The position numbers and the translations under genes are program-made. The notes under the pieces are model-generated. The model was not told where the DNA came from, did not search any database, and worked only from the letters and a program-made list of their open reading frames with translations. From Roseateles sp. (GTDB lineage: Bacteria; Pseudomonadota; Gammaproteobacteria; Burkholderiales; Burkholderiaceae_C): a stretch of DNA of 41,532 nt. The stretch spans positions 1 through 41,532 of the forward strand of contig NZ_JAFAGT010000103.1 in the NCBI RefSeq assembly GCF_019237615.1. Reading direction: 5' to 3'. Of the stretch, positions 35,717-41,532 are shown one piece after another. Each line of letters starts with the position of its first letter. Position 1 is the stretch's first letter.

Positions 35717-36369
35717 TGGCATCCAAGACCCCCGCCGAGGTCGTGCCCGAGGTGGTCCCGCCCTATTGGGACGAGGCCTGCAAGCATCTGGTCAAGCGCG
35801 ACCGGGTCCTGAGGAAGCTCATCCCGCAGTTCGGCGAAGCCCGCCTGCAAAGCCGCGGCGATGCCTTCGCGACGCTGGCTCGCTCCATCGTCGGCCAGCA
35901 GATCTCGGTCAAGGCGGCGCAGTCGGTCTGGAACCGCTGGGCCGCGCTGGCGCCGAAGTTCCAGCCGGCCGCCGTGCTGGCCATGGGCGTGGAGGAGCAG
36001 CGCTCCGCCGGCCTGTCGGCGCGCAAGGTCGAGTACCTGCGCGACCTGGCCGAACATTTCGACTCGGGCCAGGTCCATGTGTCCCAGTGGGCGCAGATGG
36101 ACGACGAAGCCATCATCGAGGAGCTGGTCGCGATCCGCGGCATCGGCCGCTGGACGGCCGAGATGTTCCTGATCTTTCACCTGATGCGCCCCAACGTGAT
36201 GCCGCTGGACGACGTCGGCCTGTTGAAGGGCATCAGCCTGAACTATTTTTCCGGCGAGCCCGTGTCACGCGCCGAGGCCCGCGAAGTCGGCGACGCCTGG
36301 GCGCCTTACCGTTCGGTAGCGGTTTGGTACATTTGGCGTAGCCTGGATCCCCTACCGGTGGATTACTGA
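35716..36369 (+). CDS. DNA-3-methyladenine glycosylase II family (AlkA-like)
   Basis: A 217-aa HhH-GPD base-excision glycosylase. Seen: [20 protein letters not shown], the helix-hairpin-helix [15 protein letters not shown] (residues 137-150) and the catalytic Asp in MPLDDVGL (165/166). No iron-sulfur cysteines follow, so it belongs to the AlkA side, not Nth. It removes alkylated bases. It lacks the N-terminal domain of E. coli AlkA (282 aa), as usual for this shorter bacterial group. It overlaps cysS and accA by one base each (TGATG twice), so the three are read from one message. Confidence 0.9.
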   Translation: MASKTPAEVVPEVVPPYWDEACKHLVKRDRVLRKLIPQFGEARLQSRGDAFATLARSIVGQQISVKAAQSVWNRWAALAPKFQPAAVLAMGVEEQRSAGLSARKVEYLRDLAEHFDSGQVHVSQWAQMDDEAIIEELVAIRGIGRWTAEMFLIFHLMRPNVMPLDDVGLLKGISLNYFSGEPVSRAEAREVGDAWAPYRSVAVWYIWRSLDPLPVDY

Positions 36370-37340
36370 TGAGCAAGAAACATTTTCTCGAATTCGAGCA
36401 ACCCATCGCGGAACTCGAGACCAAGATCGAAGAGCTGCGCTACGTGCAGAGCGAGTCGGCCGTCGACATCTCCGAGGAGATCGACCGCCTCTCGAAGAAG
36501 AGCCAGCAGCTGACCAAGGAGGTCTACTCCAACGTCGCGCCCTGGCAGGTCTACCAGATCGCCCGCCATCCGCAGCGGCCGCAGACGCTGGACTACTGCT
36601 CGGAGGTCTTCACCGAGTTCCAGGAACTGCACGGCGACCGCCACTTTGCGGACGACGCCGCCATCGTCGGCGGCATCGCGCGCTTCAACGGCCAGGCCTG
36701 CATGGTCATCGGCCACCAGCGCGGCAGCGACGCCAAGGAGCGCACGCTGCGCAACTTCGGCATGCCGCGCCCGGAAGGCTACCGCAAGGCCTTGCGCCTG
36801 ATGAAGCTGGCCGAGAAGTTTGGCCTGCCCGTCTTCACCTTCATCGACACCATGGGCGCCTACCCAGGCATCGGTGCCGAGGAGCGCAGCCAGAGCGAAG
36901 CCATCGGCCGCAACATCCTTGAGATGGCACAACTCGAAGTGCCCATCATCGCCACCGTCATCGGCGAGGGCGGCTCCGGCGGCGCGCTGGCCATCGGCGT
37001 GGCCGACCAGGTGCTGATGCTGCAGTTCGCGGCCTATTCCGTCATTTCGCCCGAGGGCTGCGCCTCCATCCTGTGGAAGAGCAGCGAGCGGGCCTCAGAC
37101 GCCGCCGAGGCGTTGGGCATCACGGCGCATCGGCTGAAGGCTCTGGGTCTGATCGACAAGATCGTCAGCGAGCCGGTGGGCGGCGCCCACCGCGATGCCA
37201 AGCAGATGGCCTCCAACCTGAAGCGCGCGCTGTCCGACGCGCTGCGTCAGGTCAGCGACCTGAAGACCGGCGAGCTGCTGGACCGTCGCTACGAGCGCCT
37301 GCAGGCCTATGGCCGATTCGGCGACACCAAGAACCGTTGA
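36369..37340 (+). CDS. accA: Acetyl-CoA carboxylase carboxyltransferase subunit alpha
   Basis: A 323-aa subunit of acetyl-CoA carboxylase, the first step of fatty acid synthesis. N-terminus [20 protein letters not shown]; core blocks [60 protein letters not shown] and [20 protein letters not shown]. Length is normal (E. coli 319). Its 3' end overlaps tilS by 32 bp. Confidence 0.97.
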   Translation: MSKKHFLEFEQPIAELETKIEELRYVQSESAVDISEEIDRLSKKSQQLTKEVYSNVAPWQVYQIARHPQRPQTLDYCSEVFTEFQELHGDRHFADDAAIVGGIARFNGQACMVIGHQRGSDAKERTLRNFGMPRPEGYRKALRLMKLAEKFGLPVFTFIDTMGAYPGIGAEERSQSEAIGRNILEMAQLEVPIIATVIGEGGSGGALAIGVADQVLMLQFAAYSVISPEGCASILWKSSERASDAAEALGITAHRLKALGLIDKIVSEPVGGAHRDAKQMASNLKRALSDALRQVSDLKTGELLDRRYERLQAYGRFGDTKNR

Positions 37341-38634
37341 TCCCACCGGTGATGCCGTAGCGGTCGCCTTCAGCGGTGGCCTGGATTCCACGGCGCTGCT
37401 GCATGCCGCGACCCGCGTCGCCTGCAGGATTGCAGGGCAGCGGGTCGTGGCCCTTCACGTCCACCATGGCCTGCAGGCCCAGGCCGACGACTGGGCCGTG
37501 CATTGCGAGCGCACAGCCAGAGAGCTGGGTGCCGAGTTCTCATGCACCCGCCTGGGCGGCAGCCCCGCGGCGGGCGACAGCGTCGAGGCCTGGGCCCGCG
37601 CGGGCCGGCATCGCGCCCTGCATGACATGGCCGTCGCGGCCGGCGCGGACCTCCTGCTGCTGGCCCAGCACCGACGCGACCAGGCCGAGACCTTTCTGCT
37701 GCAGGCCATGCGCGGCGCCGGCAGCGCCGGCCTTGCGGCCATGCCCAGGACGCAATGGCGCGACGGCGTGTGCTGGGCGCGGCCCTGGCTGGACCGGCCG
37801 CGCGAGGCCATCCAGGCCTATGCCGAACAGCATGGCCTGAACTGGATCGAGGATCCCAGCAACGACGACACGCGCTACGCCCGCAACCGGCTGCGCCGGC
37901 TGCTCTGGCCGGACTTCGCGTCGGCGGAGGCGGGGCTGGCGCAGGCCGCCCGCTGGGCGCAGCAGGCCGACGCGTTGGCCGCCGAGGTCGCGACGCAAGA
38001 CCTGGCGCTGCTGGCGACGGCGGAACGCCTGGACCTGGCAGCCCTGTCGACCCTGTCGCCCGCGCGGGCCAGCAATGCGCTGCGAGCCTGGCTGTCGGCG
38101 CACACGGCTGCGCCGGCCAGCCTGGTCAAGCGCCTGCCGGCCGAATGGCGGCCGGGGGGCACGATGTCCTGGCCCGCACCCGGTGGCGAGCTGCATGCCT
38201 GGCGCGACGGGCTGTTCTGGGCGCCGCAGTCCCCCGCGCCGGCCGCCACGGCCCAGCTCGACCTCAGCCGCCCCGGGCGCTATCCGCAGCCCGCCTGGGG
38301 CGGCACCTGGCTCGTCGAGTCGGCGGGGCAGGGCGTTGCCGCCGCTCGCCTCGCCCACCTGACCCAGCGCGGCCGGGGCGGCGCCGAGCAGTTCCAGCGT
38401 GCGCCGGCTTCCGTCCCGCGCAGCCTGAAGAAAGCCTGCCAGGAGGCCGGGCTGCCGCCCTGGCGGCGCGGCGGGCCGCTGTTGTTCGATGCCCGGCAGT
38501 GCCTGGTCGCCGTCGCCGGACTTGGCATGGACGCTCGTGCCTTCGCCGATCAAGAGGAGCCCAGGCTTGCTTTGCGCTGGCTGGAGGACTCAGCCTTGCC
38601 ACAGAGCGAAGGCGAGGGCGGGGCGGCCGCATAA
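37309..38634 (+). CDS. tilS: tRNA(Ile)-lysidine synthetase TilS
   Basis: A 441-aa enzyme that changes C34 of tRNA-Ile(CAU) to lysidine, fixing its codon and amino-acid identity. The PP-loop SGGLDST is at 22-28, followed by [37 protein letters not shown] and [19 protein letters not shown], all typical of TilS. The C-terminal domain ([20 protein letters not shown]) is the tRNA-binding part. The ATG at 37309 lies inside the end of accA. Members of this family are essential where no other tRNA-Ile2 solution exists. Confidence 0.94.
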   Translation: MADSATPRTVDPTGDAVAVAFSGGLDSTALLHAATRVACRIAGQRVVALHVHHGLQAQADDWAVHCERTARELGAEFSCTRLGGSPAAGDSVEAWARAGRHRALHDMAVAAGADLLLLAQHRRDQAETFLLQAMRGAGSAGLAAMPRTQWRDGVCWARPWLDRPREAIQAYAEQHGLNWIEDPSNDDTRYARNRLRRLLWPDFASAEAGLAQAARWAQQADALAAEVATQDLALLATAERLDLAALSTLSPARASNALRAWLSAHTAAPASLVKRLPAEWRPGGTMSWPAPGGELHAWRDGLFWAPQSPAPAATAQLDLSRPGRYPQPAWGGTWLVESAGQGVAAARLAHLTQRGRGGAEQFQRAPASVPRSLKKACQEAGLPPWRRGGPLLFDARQCLVAVAGLGMDARAFADQEEPRLALRWLEDSALPQSEGEGGAAA

Positions 38635-38693
38635 AATCGGGGGTTTGCGAGCATGCCGTCCCGGCGGCTCAACTTAAGCCTTCGCTCAAACAC

Positions 38694-39968
38694 ATGGCTC
38701 TGATCGTCCACAAGTACGGCGGCACCTCGATGGGGTCCACCGATCGCATCCGCAACGTGGCCAAACGCGTCGCCAAATGGGCGCGTGCCGGCCACCAGAT
38801 GGTGGTCGTGCCGTCTGCGATGAGTGGTGAAACCAACCGCCTGCTGGGCCTGGCCAAGGAGTTGTCGCCGGCCAGCATGAGCGCGGAAGTCAACCGAGAG
38901 CTGGACATGATCGCCGCCACCGGCGAGCAGGTCTCGGTGGGCCTGTTGGCCATCGCACTGCAGGCCGAAGGCGTGGCTTCGGTCAGCTACACGGGCTGGC
39001 AGGTGCCGGTGGCGACCGACTCGTCCTACACCAAGGCCCGCATCGAGAGCATCGACGACAAGCGCGTGCGCGAGGACCTCGCGGCCGGCAAAGTCGTCGT
39101 CATCGCCGGTTTCCAGGGCATAGACGCCGACAACAACATCACGACGCTGGGTCGCGGGGGCTCCGACACCTCGGCCGTGGCCATCGCCGCCGCGATGCAG
39201 GCCGACGAATGCCTGATCTACACCGACGTGGACGGCGTCTACACGACGGACCCGCGCATCGTCCCCGAGGCGCGCCGCCTGCACACCATCAGCTTTGAAG
39301 AGATGCTGGAGATGGCCTCGCTGGGCTCCAAGATCCTGCAGATCCGCTCTGTGGAGTTCGCCGGCAAGTACAAGGTGCCGCTGCGCGTGCTGTCCAGCTT
39401 CACGCCTTGGGACATCGACATCAACGAGGAAGCCAAGTCCGGCACCCTGATCAGTTTTGAAGAGGACGAAAAAATGGAACAAGCCGTCGTTTCGGGCATT
39501 GCCTTCAACCGTGACGAGGCCAAGGTGACGCTGCTGGGCGTGCCCGACAAGCCCGGCATCGCCTTTCAGATCCTGGGGCCGGTCGCCGAGGCCAATATCG
39601 ACATCGACGTCATCATCCAGAACGTCTCGCAGGACGGCAAGACCGACTTCTCCTTCACCGTGCACCGCAACGACTACGCGCGCACGATGGACCTGCTGCA
39701 GAACACGGTGGGTCCGGCCACCAACGCGGCCAAGGTCGTCGGCGACCCCAAGATCTGCAAGGTCTCTATCGTCGGTATCGGCATGCGCTCGCATGTGGGC
39801 GTGGCCAGCAAGATGTTCCGCGCGCTGAGCGAGGAGGGCATCAACATCCAGATGATCTCCACCAGCGAGATCAAGACCAGCGTCGTCATCGACGAGAAGT
39901 ACATGGAACTGGCCGTGCGCGCGCTGCACAAGGCCTTCGACCTGGACCAGGAACAGCAAGTCGCCTGA
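38694..39968 (+). CDS. lysC: Aspartate kinase
   Basis: A 424-aa monofunctional aspartokinase, first step to lysine, threonine and methionine. Kinase motifs: ALIVHKYGGTSMGSTDRIRN, TTLGRGGSDTSAVAIAAAMQ, ECLIYTDVDGVYTTDPRIV. Two ACT regulatory domains fill the last ~150 residues (VTLLGVPDKPGIAFQILGPV; VSIVGIGMRSHVGVASKMFR with INIQMISTSEIKTSVVID). An internal ATG at 39474 starts MEQAVVSGIAFNRDEAKVTL, the place where some bacteria begin a separate beta subunit. The gene lies 59 bp after tilS. Confidence 0.96.
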   Translation: MALIVHKYGGTSMGSTDRIRNVAKRVAKWARAGHQMVVVPSAMSGETNRLLGLAKELSPASMSAEVNRELDMIAATGEQVSVGLLAIALQAEGVASVSYTGWQVPVATDSSYTKARIESIDDKRVREDLAAGKVVVIAGFQGIDADNNITTLGRGGSDTSAVAIAAAMQADECLIYTDVDGVYTTDPRIVPEARRLHTISFEEMLEMASLGSKILQIRSVEFAGKYKVPLRVLSSFTPWDIDINEEAKSGTLISFEEDEKMEQAVVSGIAFNRDEAKVTLLGVPDKPGIAFQILGPVAEANIDIDVIIQNVSQDGKTDFSFTVHRNDYARTMDLLQNTVGPATNAAKVVGDPKICKVSIVGIGMRSHVGVASKMFRALSEEGINIQMISTSEIKTSVVIDEKYMELAVRALHKAFDLDQEQQVA

Positions 39969-39997
39969 CTTTCTCGCGGAAGCCCGTGTATTCCTGG

Positions 39998-40005
39998 TAT
40001 AGAAT
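39998..40005 (+). promoter_or_regulatory. Likely -10 element of tRNA-Ser
   Basis: TATAGAAT lies 14-21 bp before the mature tRNA 5' end. The -35 region is poor, so this is tentative, but nothing else upstream of the tRNA qualifies. Confidence 0.4.
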
Positions 40006-40018
40006 GCATGGCTGTGCT

Positions 40019-40111
40019 GGAGTCGTGACCGAGTGGCCGAAGGTGCTCCCCTGCTAAGGGAGTATGTGGGCAAAACCTGCATCGAGGGTTCGAATCCCTC
40101 CGACTCCGCCA
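40019..40111 (+). tRNA. tRNA-Ser (GCT anticodon)
   Basis: A 93-nt class II tRNA with encoded CCA. Acceptor GGAGTCG (40019-40025) pairs with CGACTCC (40101-40107). Anticodon stem CTCCC/GGGAG encloses CTGCTAA with GCT at 40053-40055. A long variable arm lies between about 40063 and 40085, and GGTTCGAATCC forms the T arm. It reads AGC/AGU codons. The variable DNA to its right fits the habit of integrative elements to use tRNA 3' ends, though no second copy of the tRNA end is in the window. Confidence 0.97.
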
Positions 40112-40125
40112 AAGCACTAGTAAAT

Positions 40126-40148
40126 ACGGGCCCTAGCGGCCCGTTTTT
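40126..40148 (+). terminator. Intrinsic terminator of tRNA-Ser
   Basis: ACGGGCC (40126-40132) and GGCCCGT (40138-40144) form a 7-bp stem with a 5-nt loop, followed by TTTTT. Confidence 0.88.
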
Positions 40149-40257
40149 GCTTTTCACCCATCATTCCGCCCATCAATCCGTTTGAAACTGGGTGACTCTC
40201 TGTGAGACAGGCAACGCAAGCCGGTTGTCTCACGCGCCGGCCGCCGAGACGACAGCG

Positions 40258-40937
40258 ATGCTTGCCGATTTCGACCAACTTGCCGCCGGCGTGTTCGCCG
40301 CACCGGCCCCTGGAGACCTGAGCCACCGCCGAGGCGGCCCCACTGGCGCGGACAGCCTTGGTGTTCGCTTCGACGGTCCGGAGACGTTCAAGGCGTGGCA
40401 CCAAGTGCCCGTCGCTGAGCTGTGGCAATGGCTGGCTTTGATGACGTTCCTGGACCCGTCCACCATCCCGCTTGAGGCGGCGCTGGCCAAGCAGGTGCGG
40501 CCGCGATCCGCGGTCAGGCTGTTTCAGAACCGGGTGGCGCTGCTGAGCAGCTTGGAGCGCGCAGCCGTGGCAGTGGTCCGGACGCAGATAGCCCGGGTCG
40601 CAGCTTGGTCGCTCTGGGAGAGTTCACTGACTGGGCGCATCGCATCGGCCTGCCATTGCCGGCAGAGTTCCCCCGTGCCAGCGGTCAGAAAAAGGGCCGA
40701 CGTGCGGCCGTAGATTCAGAATTCCTCCGTCAGTCGGACCTGATCCCGGCCATGCTGCCGTTCTCGGCTGCCACGCTCTGGCGGAAGGTCAAGGCAGGCG
40801 AGTTCCCAGCGCCGGTGAAGCTCTCGGCTGCAGTGACGGCTTGGCGGCGTGAGGAAGTCGAAGCGTGGATGGCAGTCCAGAGTCAACCAGCGGCGAAGCG
40901 ACGCTCTCGGAGAACTGCGGCGTTGGACTCGGCGTAG
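40258..40937 (+). pseudogene. AlpA-type HTH regulator gene, frameshifted
   Basis: Two overlapping frames look like one broken gene. From ATG 40258 the first frame gives MLADFDQLAAGVFAAPAPGD, RGGPTGADSLGVRFDGPETF, KAWHQVPVAELWQWLALMTF and SLERAAVAVVRTQIARVA, then turns into low-quality sequence after about 40600. There the other frame takes over with LGEFTDWAHRIGLPLPAEFP and the HTH block FLRQSDLIPAMLPFSAATLW plus RKVKAGEFPAPVKLSAAVTA WRREEVEAWM, typical of AlpA phage/ICE regulators. A TTG/GTG-started second half (40605-40937, 110 aa) could also be a separate small regulator. AlpA proteins act in excision or transcription of integrated elements, which fits the position beside a tRNA. Confidence 0.62.
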
Positions 40938-41006
40938 AGAACAACGAAAAATGGCTGGGCGAAGCAAAGAACCGCGAGATGGCGTGATGCGGCTTGATGC
41001 ATCGGC

Positions 41007-41022
41007 TTTAGCTGTTGCTAAA
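41007..41022. promoter_or_regulatory. Dyad and possible promoter ahead of small basic protein
   Basis: TTTAGC-TGTT-GCTAAA is a perfect 6-bp inverted repeat 9 bp before the ATG at 41032. It overlaps a -10-like TAAAAT (41019-41024); TTGATG at 40994-40999 is a possible -35 with 19-bp spacing. Transcription from it would start at or next to the ATG, i.e. a nearly leaderless message. The layout suits an autoregulated toxin-antitoxin operon. Confidence 0.45.
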
Positions 41023-41031
41023 ATTGCACTC

Positions 41032-41256
41032 ATGTTCAAGAAGCCGCCATTGCTTGAGAAGCCAGCTCAGCAGCGCCTGCAGAAGGTTGCCGCCAAGCGG
41101 GCTCGCGCCGCGAAGGCAAAGCGAGCTGTATTCTTGGCTCAGGTTAAGGCTACGGCGCCGACTGAGGAGACACGGGAGCAAGCTAGTCGCTTGGTTGACC
41201 GCGTCCGGGCCGCCAAGGCCGCGCCTTTTCTCCAGCAATACCGTCTCGTAGGCTGA
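41032..41256 (+). CDS. Small basic protein, candidate antitoxin of a GNAT toxin
   Basis: A 74-aa protein: MFKKPPLLEKPAQQRLQKVA followed by Lys/Arg/Ala-rich helical sequence and a tail AAPFLQQYRLVG. I do not recognise the family; it lacks the RHH-like DUF1778 pattern usual for antitoxins of GNAT toxins. It is followed, with a one-base overlap (TGATG), by the start of a GNAT acetyltransferase of the toxin type, and preceded by a dyad overlapping a promoter. That arrangement makes an antitoxin role likely but unproven. An alternative start upstream (ATG 40987) would include the dyad in the coding region and is less likely. No good ribosome site precedes 41032. Confidence 0.5.
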   Translation: MFKKPPLLEKPAQQRLQKVAAKRARAAKAKRAVFLAQVKATAPTEETREQASRLVDRVRAAKAAPFLQQYRLVG

Positions 41257-41380
41257 TGCCTCTCGCGGCCGACGGCTACGGCCTGCTGCCGATTGACGAG
41301 GTTACGGGCGAAGACTTGCTCATTGGATTTCACTGCGGCAAGCAGCACTTAGACGAGTTTCTAAGCGGGCAGGCACTTGA
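41256..41380 (+). pseudogene. GNAT acetyltransferase toxin, N-terminal fragment
   Basis: Encodes about 41 residues: MPLAADGYGLLPIDEVTGED then LLIGFHCGKQHLDEFLSGQA. The pattern FxCGxxxLDxFLxxxA is the N-terminal signature of TacT/AtaT-type GNAT toxins, which acetylate charged tRNA and stop translation. After about 41378 the frame passes into sequence typical of an insertion-sequence end and stops at 41456 with unrelated residues. The acetyl-CoA-binding part is not present in the window. Probably cut by the element that follows. Confidence 0.62.
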
Positions 41381-41532
41381 TTGGCCCCCGGCGGCCACCC
41401 AAACTCCCCCACTGATGGCCACCCCAAATTCCCCCACCCCGGCGCCGTCGCGATGACGAGCTGAGGTCGCCGCACGCGGCGCCGGGCTGACCCGGCAGGA
41501 CGTTACTTTGCGCCCCCTCTGAAGCCGAGGGA
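41378..41532. mobile_element. End of an insertion element, probably IS21 family (partial)
   Basis: Two near-identical direct repeats, GGCCACCCAAACTCCCCCAC (41393-41412) and GGCCACCCCAAATTCCCCCA (41417-41436), follow the break in the GNAT gene. Tandem motifs of this kind (GGCCA with CCCCCAC) are familiar at IS21-family ends, where the transposase binds. The element probably begins near TGATTGGCCC at 41378 and runs off the right edge; no transposase gene is visible yet. Confidence 0.55.

Noticed and set aside
41007-41022. KorB/KorA plasmid operator
   Set aside because: The half-sites TTTAGC/GCTAAA match those of KorB, but the known operator has one central base, not four, and no plasmid genes are present.

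Overview
The window looks like a chromosome segment from a high-GC betaproteobacterium of the order Burkholderiales (Rubrivivax/Leptothrix/Roseateles-like). Support comes from the very GC-rich coding sequence, the cbb3 oxidase set ccoI-ccoS-ccoNOQP-ccoG, the order cysS-alkA-accA-tilS-lysC-tRNA-Ser, the mtfA/lpxH/ppiB/ppiA group, and two unrelated isocitrate dehydrogenases side by side. The species cannot be fixed from sequence alone.

Layout. (1) 1-6231 is accessory DNA: a wrecked abiEi/abiEii toxin-antitoxin locus whose toxin gene lies in two halves on opposite strands, one half also carrying a complete IS66-family element (428-3583, perfect 8-bp target duplication) with a pRiA4b ORF-3-type passenger gene; fragments of a Phd antitoxin and a PIN (VapC) toxin; and three long perfect palindromes about 115 bp apart sharing one 13-bp core. 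(2) 6365-13971 is the cbb3-type cytochrome oxidase locus with its copper ATPase and assembly genes. (3) 13934-19379 holds a type II NADH dehydrogenase, a GlrK-QseG-GlrR (QseEGF-like) two-component operon, and a BON-domain periplasmic protein behind an excellent sigma-54 promoter. (4) 19631-20260 is a small insertion with a DUF6088-type antitoxin and the wreck of its toxin. (5) 20307-23217 carries fnr, hemN and a TauE/SafE membrane protein, with an FNR box between fnr and hemN. (6) 23247-28188 has icd, an APH-like kinase, monomeric icd and a cold-shock gene. (7) 28373-31074 is clpS-clpA. (8) 31124-34222 is a tightly coupled leftward operon: TPR protein, ppiA, ppiB, lpxH, mtfA. (9) 34346-40111 is cysS, alkA-like, accA, tilS, lysC and tRNA-Ser(GCT). 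(10) From the tRNA to the right edge the DNA is accessory again: a frameshifted AlpA-type regulator, a candidate small-protein/GNAT toxin module, and the end of what looks like an IS21-family element that cuts the GNAT gene.

How it fits together. The central block is a low-oxygen respiration module: FNR is the expected sensor, with FNR-type boxes at hemN/fnr and ahead of ccoI; HemN makes haem without oxygen; CcoI supplies copper to the oxidase. The sensor kinase operon next to it probably drives the BON gene through sigma-54. The flanks and the 19.6-20.3 kb insertion are a graveyard of toxin-antitoxin loci: five separate modules, all damaged or cut.

Most worth following up: the three-palindrome array (5494-5768), the reconstructable inverted abiEii gene, the small basic protein/GNAT pair (41032-41380), and the sigma-54 promoter with its upstream dyad (18818-18935).
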